A DNA stretch of 64,000 bases from Microglena sp. YARC (lineage: Eukaryota; Chlorophyta; Chlorophyceae; Chlamydomonadales; Chlamydomonadaceae), in contig CM039464.1 of the NCBI GenBank assembly GCA_022414725.1, forward strand, positions 40,039,945-40,103,944. The letters run 5' to 3'. The notes under the pieces are model-generated. The model had not been told where the DNA came from, ran no database searches, and worked only from the letters and a program-made list of their open reading frames with translations. Below, in pieces: positions 55,675-64,000 of the stretch. Positions within the stretch are counted from its first letter, which is position 1. Every line of letters begins with the position of its first letter. A program made the translations under genes and the position numbers.

Positions 55675-57372
55675 GTGTGTAGCCCAAGCCTATCTGAGGG
55701 TGTCTGGCATGTGGACTCTGGAGCTGGAATGTACATCACAGGTGATAAGTCTTTGTTCACTGTGTATAAGGCTTCTGCAAATTGTCCTGCAGTTCGATTT
55801 GGTGATGGGGTGGTTCAACGGTCAGAAGGTATGGGATCCATTGTGTTATGTAGTGATTGGTTACCAACTTCCATCACTCTGACCAATGTTCTCTACATCC
55901 CTCACTGTCCGGTGAACCTCCTGTCAGTAAATGCTGTGGCTCATTCTCACCACTGCCAGGTTTCTTTTGATAGTCTTAGTTGCACTGCCACTCAGGGCTC
56001 TTCTGTTCTCTGGTCTTTCCCTGCCTCCAGTGATGGTGCTTACAAGTTTACATGTAGGCCTTGTGGCACCACCCGTGGCTGTTTGAGTGGTGCTGACAAT
56101 TACCCAGATTATGCACTTGATGTTGATGAGGACGGTGGAGTTGTTATCCCTACCACTCCTGCATGGCTGTCGCATAGGCGGCTGGGTCACCCCGGCTATG
56201 ATGCCATGCGCAGACTTGTCAAGAAAGGTATGGTTAAAAACTTACCCCTCTCTCTCAGTCAGGTGCAAAGACTGGCTAAGATCCCATGTGATGCTTGTCA
56301 GAAGGCTAAGGGCAAACGTCTCCCTTTTCCTAAAGAAAGCACCACTAAGATCCGTGCACCTCTCCAACGCCTTCACTTAGACACCATGGGACCGGTTCAT
56401 ATTAGGGGCCTGCGTGGGGAGTTTTATATTCTGTGCCTCACAGACCAATACTCTGGCTATGCTGAGGTATTGTGCTTGAGGACCAGGGATGAAGCTCCCT
56501 TAGCAGTCCAAACTATCATCCTCAGATGGATGAATCAGCTGCATGGGTTTGCCTTTAAGTGTCTGAGATCTGACAGGGCCAAGGAGTTTATAGTTAAGTG
56601 GTTTGAGGATTGGCTGATATCGGTTGGGGCAGTGCATGAGTTATCGTTGGCATACACTGCACAGCAGAATGCAACTGTGGAAAGGTACAATGGGGTCTTG
56701 CAGTCTGTAGCTAGAAGCATCCACCTGGAGTCTAAGCTAGCTAAGTCTTTCTGGCCCTATGCCTTCCTAGCTGCTTGTTACCTTCGTAATCGGCTGCCCA
56801 ATCAGGGAGACAAGACTCCATACGAGCTGTTTTTTGGGGTTGTGCCTGATGTGTCGTTGTTGCGTGTGTTTGGTTGCCCTTGCTACGTCACGTTAGTCAA
56901 TGGGAAAAAGCGCAACAAGCTAGACGAAAGGGCGTTATCTGGTAGACTGGTTGGGTATTCCCTGGTGAGTAAGGGTTATTTTGTTTGGGTTCCTAAGTTG
57001 CGCCAGGTAGTAGAGAGTCGTGATGTACTCTTCTATGAACAGTTTAGCTATAACTGTATTCCTGGGCTGTCCCCTTATGACGGGTCTCCGTATGTTTCTC
57101 GCATCCCTGCCGCTATCAACGGACAAATGCCTGAGTCTGCGGTTAATGCCTTAGACCCTTTGCCTACCCCAATTGTCGACCGCTGCCCTGGTCATGGGAT
57201 GACTTTGCGTCCCAGGTCAGGGGCTGATGGTGCTGCATTGCGTGTGAAGGTACTGGGCGGGCGGGATTCCGAAGTTCCTTCAGACTGTGATTTACCTGAA
57301 TCTCAGGGGGTCGCCAGGCCCTCCTCTGCGCCACGTTCCGTCGGCGAAGCTCTAGGATTAAGACAGTCTTAG
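55675..57372 (+). CDS. Protease and integrase part of copia element 2 pol
   Basis: The frame is open from 55651 (an upstream TAG lies at 55627-55629), with no clear ATG start because gag is deleted. The protease WHVDSGAGMYIT has an intact active site. The pre-integrase zinc motif has HRRLGH and CDAC. The integrase triad is in HLDTMG, LRSDRAKEF and NATVERYNGVL. The end motif is KTPYELFFGVVPD. A variable linker follows, then a TAG stop at 57370-57372. The frame continues directly after it. Confidence 0.93.
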   Translation: MCSPSLSEGVWHVDSGAGMYITGDKSLFTVYKASANCPAVRFGDGVVQRSEGMGSIVLCSDWLPTSITLTNVLYIPHCPVNLLSVNAVAHSHHCQVSFDSLSCTATQGSSVLWSFPASSDGAYKFTCRPCGTTRGCLSGADNYPDYALDVDEDGGVVIPTTPAWLSHRRLGHPGYDAMRRLVKKGMVKNLPLSLSQVQRLAKIPCDACQKAKGKRLPFPKESTTKIRAPLQRLHLDTMGPVHIRGLRGEFYILCLTDQYSGYAEVLCLRTRDEAPLAVQTIILRWMNQLHGFAFKCLRSDRAKEFIVKWFEDWLISVGAVHELSLAYTAQQNATVERYNGVLQSVARSIHLESKLAKSFWPYAFLAACYLRNRLPNQGDKTPYELFFGVVPDVSLLRVFGCPCYVTLVNGKKRNKLDERALSGRLVGYSLVSKGYFVWVPKLRQVVESRDVLFYEQFSYNCIPGLSPYDGSPYVSRIPAAINGQMPESAVNALDPLPTPIVDRCPGHGMTLRPRSGADGAALRVKVLGGRDSEVPSDCDLPESQGVARPSSAPRSVGEALGLRQS

Positions 57373-58036
57373 TTCATAGTGGAGCCTGCCACAGGTCCAT
57401 TGCCTAATAGTCGCCAACCTCCGACCACCTCGGATGGCTCGCAGGTGTTGTTAATCCCTTCGCCTCCTGCCATCCCTAGTGGATTATTCGGGTCAAGCCC
57501 ATGTGATGATGTAGCCGTTGCCGAAAGTGTAAGTGATGATCTTGAACACTGGTCTGGTTCCGATACTGCGTATGGCTGGGGTGTTCCGGTCGACCCAGGC
57601 TTCGTTGATATAGAGGCAAATAAGGCCGGCCTTGTTCAACCAGGCAGTATTTCTGCACTGGGGGCTATACTACCGGTTACTGCTGATATTGCTGATACCC
57701 CCGCTGCTCATGTACAAGTAAACTGCTTGTACGTGGGAGCATACATTTCCACCTCCACTGAACTAACCTATAAAGCTGCCATGCTTCCCTCCAACCCTGA
57801 CAGGGATCAGTGGCTGCTTGCTATGAAGGATGCGATGGCGTCCCTACATGCCCATGGTACTTGGGCACTCACTCCACAGCCTCCTAAGCAGAGGATCCTG
57901 TCTGGCAGGTGGTTATTTGTGAAGAAGGTTGGGGTTGATGGTTCTGTGCGCTTCAAGGCACGTTTTGTGGTCCGTGGTTTTCTGCAGCGTCCTGGGCTGG
58001 ACTTTCATGACGTATATGCCCCCGTCTCCTCTAAAA
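57373..58036 (+). CDS. Linker and first part of reverse transcriptase, copia element 2
   Basis: Same frame as the protease-integrase part, after the TAG. It contains the RT entry DQWLLAMKDAMASLHAHGTW, GRWLFVKKV and FKARFVVRGFLQRPGLDF, then DVYAPVSSK. The A run at 58033-58036 has one base too many for the rest of the RT. Confidence 0.93.
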
Positions 58037-59338
58037 GCAGGTCTGAGGGTGCTCCTAGCTGCCATCACTCATAGAAAGATGTTTGTTCGGCAGCTGGACA
58101 TCAAGACTGCATTTCTGAATGCTAAGCTAGAACCTGGTCTGGACCTGTACTGCCACCAGCCTGAGGGCTTTAAGGTACTTGGTCCTAACGGTGTTCCCCT
58201 TGTGTGCAAACTGATCAAGTCCCATTATGGTTTGAAACAGGCGCCCAGGGCTTGGAGTATGGATGTCAAGCGGGTTTTGGTTGCACATGGTTTTACTATG
58301 TGCAAGGCAGAACCTGCTCTGTATTTTAGGAGGGATTCTATTGGTGGGTGGAGCTATGTCCTGACCTATGTTGATGATTTTATCTGTGCTTTTAGTGAGC
58401 TGGATAGGTATGCTTTGCTGATCAAGGCTATGGAGAAAGCTGGCTGGGAGGTCAAAGAGATGGGTGTACCGGTTCAGTTCCTCTCATTGGACATGGCTGT
58501 TACTCTTGACTCTGGCGGCAGGTGTGTTCAGATCAACCTCTCCCAGCACTCCTACATTGTTGATCTGGTGGAGCAGTTTGGTCTTACTGCTGCTGCCAAG
58601 CCCAAGTTTGGTGCCCCCATGGCCAAGTCCACCGTCACTGACCCTCCTGGAGACCCCCTGCCCTCTAATATCCAGTACCTCTCTCTTGTGGGTGCTTCGC
58701 TATACCTGGCTACTTGCACCAGGCCTGATATTTCTTTTGCTGTGAGCTACCTGTCCAGGTTTTCTGCTCACCCTACCGTCCCCCTCTGGGGGGCAGCCAA
58801 GCGTTTGCTCTTGTATTTGAGGTCACATTCCCACCTGGGACTCACTTACACCCACAGCCCTGAGTTCTCTTTTACTGTCTTTAGTGACTCATCCTTTGCT
58901 GATGATGGGTCTGACAGGAGGTCTCAGACTGGCTTTGCTGTGCTAGATGGGGGGTGCATAGTGAACTGGATGAGCAAGAGGCAGCCTACTGTTGCCATTA
59001 GCTCTAGTGAGGCTGAGTATCAGGCCCTGTCTCAGGCTGCCAGGGAGGTGCAATGGTTGAAGAAGTTGAGGGTGGATCTGGGTCTGCCTTGTGGTTTGGT
59101 TACCATTCAGGGTGACAACTTAGGGTCTCTGAGTTGGGCCAATGACTGGCAGCTCCTCCCTCGCAGCAAGCACATTGATGTTATTCATCACTACATCAAG
59201 GAGCTGGTGGAGGATGGCCAACTGGATGTTGCCTATGTTAACACTAAGGACAACTGTGCTGACCCCTTCACCAAGCCCCTTGATCCTGCTGTGTTCTGGG
59301 GGTTTGTCCGAATGCTTGGAATGACCGCTTCTTCTTAG
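58037..59338 (+). CDS. Reverse transcriptase and RNase H, copia element 2
   Basis: Continues with AGLRVLLAAI, QLDIKTAFLNAKL, HYGLKQAPRAW and the catalytic LTYVDDFICAF. The connection has YLATCTRPDISFAVSYLSRF. RNase H has FSDSSFADD, SSSEAEYQAL, IQGDNLGSLSW and the DPFTKPLDP end. Complete to its stop at 59336-59338, with no lesion. Confidence 0.95.
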   Translation, partial: AGLRVLLAAITHRKMFVRQLDIKTAFLNAKLEPGLDLYCHQPEGFKVLGPNGVPLVCKLIKSHYGLKQAPRAWSMDVKRVLVAHGFTMCKAEPALYFRRDSIGGWSYVLTYVDDFICAFSELDRYALLIKAMEKAGWEVKEMGVPVQFLSLDMAVTLDSGGRCVQINLSQHSYIVDLVEQFGLTAAAKPKFGAPMAKSTVTDPPGDPLPSNIQYLSLVGASLYLATCTRPDISFAVSYLSRFSAHPTVPLWGAAKRLLLYLRSHSHLGLTYTHSPEFSFTVFSDSSFADDGSDRRSQTGFAVLDGGCIVNWMSKRQPTVAISSSEAEYQALSQAAREVQWLKKLRVDLGLPCGLVTIQGDNLGSLSWANDWQLLPRSKHIDVIHHYIKELVEDGQLDVAYVNTKDNCADPFTKPLDPAVFWGFVRMLGMTASS

Positions 59339-59650
59339 GGTCATTTTTTTCCTGGTTACATCGGTTTCTTTGGTTATCATTGTTTGGCATTAGGTTCCTA
59401 TTCCCGGATCGGGTTTTCTATACCGTTGTTACCCATCTTTGATATTCGGTTTTCATCTTTTTCTAACTTGGCACATTTTTGGTTTTTGCCTTGTTTCATT
59501 CCTTCCTATAACCCTTTGGGTTCCATTTGAAGTTCTCTCGTTTTTCGGAGTTCTTTGATTTTTTTTTTATACTCTGTTACATATAGTTCTATGTCCCCAG
59601 TGCCATAGGTGGAGAAGTAGTATTGTATGTCACCTGTGTCATAGGTGGAG
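59339..59650 (+). other. Non-coding 3' part of copia element 2
   Basis: T-rich sequence between the pol stop codon and the 3' LTR. Near its end the phrase GTCATAGGTGGAG (or GCCATAGGTGGAG) occurs twice, with the second copy touching the LTR. No gene. Confidence 0.7.
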
Positions 59651-59991
59651 TGTCAGCATGAATTGCGGTGCTCTCACGCGTTTTATGACTTGGTGACTAC
59701 TTCTGTACTTCCTTAGAACTATCGGCTCTGCCAGTATTGTGCCAGCTTCCCGTAGTGACAGCTTCCCGTAGACTGTGTCATCCTTGAGTGACTCAGTCAC
59801 AGCTTCCTGTTGGCTGCGTCACCGGTCTAGCCTGTACCCTGTTAGGTTCCTGGCTGCCGCCCCTTTCACCACTGGTGCCCCTTGATGGGTCTCCTGTGCT
59901 TGTAATGCTATTCTCGTCTCCGTGTATAGATTGGCGCGTCTGTTCCGCTGCAACATCTCTGTCCACTCTTCGGAGTGTATTCTAGCTGATA
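59651..59991 (+). repeat. 3' LTR of copia element 2
   Basis: 341 bases, differing from the 5' LTR by C to T near 59735 and A to T near 59778. It is preceded by the purine-rich ATAGGTGGAG (59641-59650), a candidate polypurine tract that is itself a repeat of an earlier CATAGGTGGAG at about 59605. Confidence 0.96.
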
Positions 59992-59996
59992 CATAG

Positions 59997-60215
59997 CACC
60001 CATTCACCCACTCATACTCACACACCCACATTATTCAATCATACCCCCCCCCTCCCTGGGTCTTAATAAGTAGTGCCAATGAACTGCCCTTGTCAACAAA
60101 ACTTCGATGGTGGTCTCAGAAAGTCATTTGGAGATCTGAGTAAAAAGATAGCAAAACAACTGAGGAGGGCTGACCCCCCACCCCCACCCCCCAAATGAGG
60201 TGCTCAGAATGACCT
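59997..60215 (+). repeat. Right half of the dispersed repeat split by copia element 2
   Basis: GGTCTCAGAAAGTCATTTGG, TCTGAGTAAAAAGATAGCAA, GGGCTGACCCCC and TGAGGTGCTCAGAATGACCTG match the right part of 35725-36215. Confidence 0.85.
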
Positions 60216-60224
60216 GAGAATTAG

Positions 60225-60280
60225 AATCTATAGAGAGAGGGTTCATTACATAAACTCAGCAAATCACTGCCGAGACAATC
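60225..60280 (-). repeat. Partial copy of the 29212/60367 dispersed repeat
   Basis: GAGAGAGGGTTCATTACATA followed by AACTCAGCAAATCACTGCCG, repeated almost unchanged at 60370-60420. Confidence 0.75.
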
Positions 60281-60299
60281 TAAAGAAAGAAAGAAAGAA

Positions 60300-61035
60300 A
60301 TATTACAATGGCCACTTATCCTGGCAGTGGAATATAACCGCCCCCGAGGGAACGGACTCTACAAATCTACAGAGAGAGAGAGGGTTCGTTACATAAACTC
60401 AGCAAATCACTGCGGAGACTGAACAGCAGCACAGCCTGCCAACCATCCAATTTTATAACACGGAAGCACGAGGGTTTTTAAGGCACCTAACAGAAGAAGA
60501 TTACAATGGCCACTTATCCTGGCAGTGGAAACACCACCGCCCCCGAGGGAACGGACTCCGAACACCACTGTCTTCCAGCACCTAACAAGAAAAAAGAAGA
60601 TTACAATGGCCACTTATCCTGGCAGTGGAAACACCACCGCCCCCGAGGGAACGGACTCCGAACACCACCGTCTTAAAAGTAATGTCAGTCACCCATGTTG
60701 GCGTATTGATACCTGAGTCCAACGGTATTTCCATGGGTCCAGCGACTGGCTGAAGCAGGGTGTTCCGGATAAAGGTGAAGGATCTTTACATCGCCGGGTA
60801 GAGACCCGAATCGAGAAGCAGTGTGTACCTAAGAAGAAGAAGATTACAATGGCCACTTATCCTGGCAGTGGAAACACCACCGCCCCCGAGGGAACGGACT
60901 CCGAACACCACTGTCTTCCGGCAGTGGGGATCGAACTTCTCCCGTATGGCGTGAGCTTTACCCCACGGGGTCTGGACCATACCGCCCTCCAGACTGTACA
61001 GAAGAAGAAGAAGATTACAATGGCCACTTATCCTA
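60300..61035 (-). repeat. Cluster of SINE-like copies with an AAG-rich tail (family B)
   Basis: The block ATTACAATGGCCACTTATCC, TGGCAGTGGAA, CCGCCCCCGAGGGAACGGAC recurs at about 60303, 60500, 60602, 60845 and (partly) 61014. AGAAGAAG runs precede most of the blocks, so on the minus strand they end in a CTT-rich tail. On the minus strand the copy at 60845-60985 begins with a tRNA-like head: GGCGGT can pair with ACTGCC as an acceptor stem, and GTTCGATCC is a perfect Pol III B box (around 60930). The A box is poor. Confidence 0.7.
60367..60482 (-). repeat. Dispersed repeat, inverted partner of 29212-29325
   Basis: The reverse complement reads CCTTAAAAACCCTCGTGCTT, GGTTGGCAGGCTGTGCTG, and TATGTAACGAACCCTCTCTC, as in the other copy. 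Confidence 0.8.
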
Positions 61036-61097
61036 GCAAATCCTAGAAATGTTCAGTGCAAAAATAAATATCTTTTTAACATTTGCTTTGTGCACAT

Positions 61098-61310
61098 GTC
61101 GATCAGCCTCGTTGGTGTAGTTGGCGATCACGTGTGCCCCACACGCCCAAGGTCACCAGTTCGAATCTGGTTGAAGGCAAATTGTTTTGTTATTACCTCT
61201 GCCATGGTGACTTTCCACAGCTGCGGCGTACGGAAGGGTCCCCAGCACACCACGCCCCTTCGGACGTTATCTTTCTTCTTGGGTGTAGAGGTGTTTTGAA
61301 CTGTTTTTTT
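61098..61310 (+). mobile_element. tRNA-Val-derived SINE (family A)
   Basis: The head at about 61104-61177 resembles tRNA-Val. It has a perfect Pol III A box TGGTGTAGTTGG at 61113-61124, a perfect B box GTTCGAATC at 61159-61167, a T arm ACCAG/CTGGT with loop TTCGAAT, and an anticodon loop CCCACAC (anticodon CAC, but C instead of the usual T before it). The acceptor stem pairs at only about four positions. The head is followed by a unique body (61204-61275) that recurs without the head at 40085-40165. A tRNA-like head with a Pol III promoter plus a dispersed body is the definition of a SINE. Confidence 0.82.
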
Positions 61311-61319
61311 CGAAAATGT

Positions 61320-61330
61320 AACTGGACCCG

Positions 61331-61365
<35 letters not shown>
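61320..61365. repeat. Poly-C run of about 33 bases
   Basis: Long homopolymer just after the SINE, followed by CACACACACAC. The length is probably unreliable. Confidence 0.9.
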
Positions 61366-61869
61366 ACACACACACAGACTGAAAAGGCGTCAACAATCCA
61401 ATATTTCAAACCTACATATCTTGGGTGTAGAGTTTCTTCGAACTGGGCCTACCTGAACATGACGTTGTCAGACAGGCCAGTGCCGACCCAAGAAAGGCAC
61501 CACAAGTGAACAAGTCCACAACTGAGAAGCAACTCCCTGTGGGCGGACTTCAACCAGGGCTATTCAAAGCGTTAGTAACATAACGGCCTTACAAGCTGAT
61601 TTTTCGTTTGCGGATTTTGGCCCAGGAAACGTAAAATTGGCTTACCAAACGTAGATTTGGGTGAGGAAACGTCGATTTGGATTCATTTGAACTACCCTTC
61701 AAATGAAAACCTGGAGATGACCCAGGGCAACGCCATTCAAACTGAATCCGCCCCATTCAAACTGAATCCTCGGTGCTGCTGGTCTGTGTCGGGAGACTTA
61801 CCTCCTGGGGTGAAATACCTTTCACAACTAAAAAACGGCATTCAATAGTTGGCTGTGTATGTATGTGTA

Positions 61870-61975
61870 CGTATGTTACAGTCCAGGGGCAGGCCAAATA
61901 GGCTAAAGGGAATTGCCTGGCCGTGTAGGAAGGGCTTAAAAAGAAACAGCACTGACGAACTGACCCGCAAACAAT
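61870..61975 (+). repeat. Dispersed repeat, inverted partner of 40555-40665
   Basis: GTTACAGTCCAGGGGCAGGC, CAAATAGGCTAAAGGGA, GCTTAAAAAGAAACAGCACT, matching the reverse complement of 40555-40665. Confidence 0.85.
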
Positions 61976-62059
61976 CGTTTTGCCGACGGGGGGCTGAGTT
62001 CGTGCTACAGTGATCATTTAACTATAACAGCAGCTGGCTGTGGACCAAAGCTGGCTGTG

Positions 62060-62150
62060 GACCCGCTAGGAACTTCTTCAATAAGTGAAGCATCCTATTG
62101 GGTTGTGTGGGCACCATGTGGCCGGCATGCTAAACTCAGGTTGGGTGTAG
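62060..62150 (-). repeat. Donor-side (3') copy of the carboxypeptidase last exon
   Basis: Minus-strand sequence equivalent to the second half of the last exon (GGCCACATGGTGCC, CAACCCAATAGGATGCTTCA, AAGAAGTTC) is repeated once, downstream of the stop codon. Confidence 0.8.
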
Positions 62151-62170
62151 GGCTGACTGTCAAACCAACC

Positions 62171-62935
62171 TCAGAGCTCTTGGCTTGATAAGAACTTCTT
62201 CACAATGTGTAGCATCCTCTCGGGTTGGGTGTAGGGCACCATGTGGCCGGCATTCCGGATGGAGGTGAAGGTGATACCGTCGTATTCAACGGTGTAGCCT
62301 CCAACCTGCAAGTATTGAACGTCTCGTTAAATGGTTCACATTTTTGTACGGATGTTTCTTCGCCTTTCAAGCACACTATGTATACATGCATACATGAATA
62401 AAAAGCTACATCTTATGACAAGCCATTCCGGATGGAGTTGAAGGACCAAACGTTGTATTCAACGGTGCAGCCTCCAACCTGCAAGCATTACACTTCTTGT
62501 TTAATTGTTTGCAGTTTTTCTCTTCTTTTTCTTCTTCTTTTTCTTCTTCTTTCAAACACAAAAATGAAGGAAAACATGAATACAAAGTTACACCTTATGA
62601 CGAGGCATTCCGGATGGAGGTGAAGGACCTAACGGTGTATTCAACAATGTAGCCTCCAACCTGCAAGTATTACATATATTGTTAAATGGCTTTGAGTTCC
62701 AAGGTCTCAATGGCTTCCGCTCCCTCTTGCTCCCCCTGCTCATGTCCCCTCCCCCTCCTCTTACCTCCTTCTCCGACCGCCTCTCGCCCTTCCCCTCTCC
62801 CCCTCCCTCCATTCCCACCTGTGCATTCCACTCACTCACACCCCTCCCCCCCCCCCTCTCAGTATCACCTGCTGCGTCTCTGAGTACCCAGGCCTCCATG
62901 GAGCAGTCTCAGGGCGATCAAGAGCAGCCAACCAT
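62171..62935 (-). CDS. Serine carboxypeptidase (peptidase S10), last two exons
   Basis: Secreted or vacuolar exopeptidase removing C-terminal residues. The last exon, 62305-62171, encodes 44 residues, VGGYTVEYDGITFTSIRNAGHMVPYTQPERM to the stop TGA. IRNAGHMVPYTQP carries the catalytic His of the family. The preceding exon is 67 bases (for example 62935-62869), with borders AG/ATGG and CAG/GTGATA. It encodes W(L/V)AALDRPETAPWRPGYSETQQ, equivalent to the family's conserved tryptophan-rich segment before the His loop. The phase is 0. The 5' exons, with the Ser and Asp of the triad, lie beyond the right edge of the window. Which of the several 67-base copies is used cannot be decided here. Confidence 0.85.
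62420..62670 (-). repeat. Acceptor-side copies of the carboxypeptidase last exon
   Basis: Two copies of the first half of the last exon with its TGCAG acceptor lie 5' of the real one, at about 62482-62424 and 62662-62604 (GTTGGAGGCTNCA, GTTGAATAC, CATCCGGAATG). CTT-rich or mixed sequence separates them. Confidence 0.85.
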
Positions 62936-63322
62936 CTTCGAGTGCCCAGGCCTCCATGGAGCAGTCTCAGGGCAATCAAGAGCAGCCACCCATCTTCGAG
63001 TTCCCTCCCCCCCCCCTACCCACCCACCCTCTTTGCCTGCGTCTCCAACCGCCTCTTGCCTCTCGCCCTTCCCTCTCCTCACTCCCCCCTCCCCCCCCCC
63101 CCCCCTCTCAGTATCACCTGCTGCGTCTCTGAGTACCCAGGCCTCCATGGAGCAGTCTCAGGGCGATCAAGAGCAGCCAACCATCTTCGAGTGCCCCCCC
63201 CCTCCTCCCCTCACCCCCCCTACATCCACACCCACACCCTCTTTGTCTCACCTGCCGTGTCCCTGAGTACCAAGGCCCCCAGGGCAGTCTCAGGGCGATC
63301 AAAAGCAGCCACCCAACGTCGA

Positions 63323-63356
<34 letters not shown>

Positions 63357-63470
63357 TATACACCCCCTCATCCCCTCTCTGTCTCTGTATGTATCACCTG
63401 CTGTGCCTTGAGTTCCAAGGCCTCCATGGAGCAGTCTCAGGGCGCTCAAGGGCGGCCACCCATCTTCGAA

Positions 63471-63502
<32 letters not shown>

Positions 63503-63990
63503 CACACCCTCACACAAACCCACCCTCCCTGTCTCACCTGCTGTGTCTCGGAGTACCAAGGCCTCCAGGGAGCAGTCTCAGGGCGATCAAGGGCAGCTAC
63601 CCAGTGTCCCGTGCCCTCCCCCTCCTCCCCTCACCCACCCACCCTCTTTGTCTCACCTGCTGTGTCTCGAGAGTACCAAGGCCTCCATGGAGCAGTCTCA
63701 GGGCGATCAAGAGTAGCCACCCATCTTCGAGTGCCCCCCCCCCCCCCCCCCCCCTCTTTGTTTCACCTGCTGTGTCTCTGAGTACCCAGGCCTCCATGGA
63801 GCAGTCTCAGGGCGATCAAGAGCAGCCACCCATCTTCGAGTGCCCCCCCTCCTCCCCCCCCCCCCCCCCCCCCCACGCACACACACCCTCTTTGTCTCAC
63901 CTGCTGTGTCTCTGAGTACTAAGGCCTCCATGGCCTCCACTCTCTTCTTCCCCTCTCCCCCTCCCTCCTCTCCCCCTGTGCATTCCACTC
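62860..63990 (-). repeat. Tandem copies of the 67-base carboxypeptidase exon in poly-C spacers
   Basis: Copies lie at about 62869-62935, 62943-62996, 63117-63188, 63262-63323, 63402-63472, 63541-63612, 63657-63730, 63771-63840 and a partial one at 63902-63935. Most keep both splice borders (AG/ATGG-like start, CAGCAG/GTGA-like end). They vary mainly by single-base changes, and at 63117-63188 and 63771-63840 they are nearly perfect. Poly-C and CCTCC tracts separate them. Confidence 0.9.
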
Positions 63991-64000
63991 ACTCGAGCCC

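Larger units (their letters stand above)
55202..59996 (+). mobile_element. Ty1/copia LTR retrotransposon 2, gag-less, complete with target-site duplication
   Basis: Element 55207-59991, flanked by CATAG at 55202-55206 and 59992-59996. The LTRs are 341 bases each and differ at about two positions, so it is very young. Only about 125 bases separate the 5' LTR from the protease. No gag is present, so it cannot make its own particles. The pol reading frame needs only one TAG read-through (57370) and one base removed (58033-58036) to be continuous. Movement in trans by a related complete element is the likely explanation. Confidence 0.96.
61366..62170. other. Intergenic stretch and 3' flank of the carboxypeptidase gene
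   Basis: Contains a small tandem motif (AAACGTAAA, AAACGTAGATTTGG, AAACGTCGATTTGG) at 61628-61680, a short duplicated CCATTCAAACTGAATCC unit at 61731-61767, the dispersed repeat at 61870-61975, and a 3'-exon copy at 62060-62150. No separate gene is recognised. Confidence 0.5.

Noticed and set aside
61104..61177. Functional tRNA-Val gene
   Set aside because: The acceptor stem is mostly unpaired, T33 is replaced by C, and a dispersed SINE body follows.

Overview
The window looks like nuclear DNA of a green alga. The evidence is a 169-residue centrin close to green-algal centrins, a plant-type SRC2-like C2-domain protein, a Dualen-type LINE (a family first described from Chlamydomonas), Ty1/copia elements, spliced genes with GT-AG introns, and very large amounts of simple repeat. 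A prasinophyte such as Cymbomonas would fit, but that is only a guess. The assembly is imperfect: there is a run of exactly 1000 N (14410-15409), and indels sit in C, G and A runs.

Layout. (1) 1-14409: 5' part of a PHO4-family phosphate transporter gene (+), four recognisable exons. Its introns are built from degenerate tandem copies of the neighbouring exon-intron junctions mixed with simple repeats. (2) 14410-15409: gap. (3) 15410-22230: about 6.8 kb of satellite made of a 15-mer and a 17-mer; it is noisy on the left and clean on the right. (4) 22231-23600: inverted, internally deleted copy of the Dualen-like LINE. (5) 23600-28175: intergenic repeats, then a two-exon SRC2-like C2-domain gene (+). 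(6) 30311-35612: a complete Ty1/copia insertion (-) with two 247-bp LTRs and a 5-bp target duplication. (7) 37505-38974: complete two-exon centrin gene (-). (8) about 41420-54482: long Dualen-like LINE (+) with ORF1, a hydrophobic module, duplicated Josephin-like cysteine-protease modules, APE endonuclease, reverse transcriptase, RNase H and a restriction-like endonuclease. (9) 55202-59996: second copia insertion (+), without gag, with two 341-bp LTRs, nested inside an older dispersed repeat. (10) 60000-61300: two SINE-like families, one with a tRNA-Val-like head. (11) 62171-64000: 3' end of a serine carboxypeptidase (peptidase S10) gene (-), again embedded in tandem exon copies.

The host genes (phosphate transporter, C2 protein, centrin, carboxypeptidase) are unrelated in function and do not form an operon or pathway. 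The two most unusual signals are these. First, a shared rule appears in at least two and probably three host genes: copies of an exon's 5' half lie upstream of that exon and copies of its 3' half lie downstream. Second, the LINE carries Josephin-like (deubiquitinase-type) catalytic motifs in several copies.
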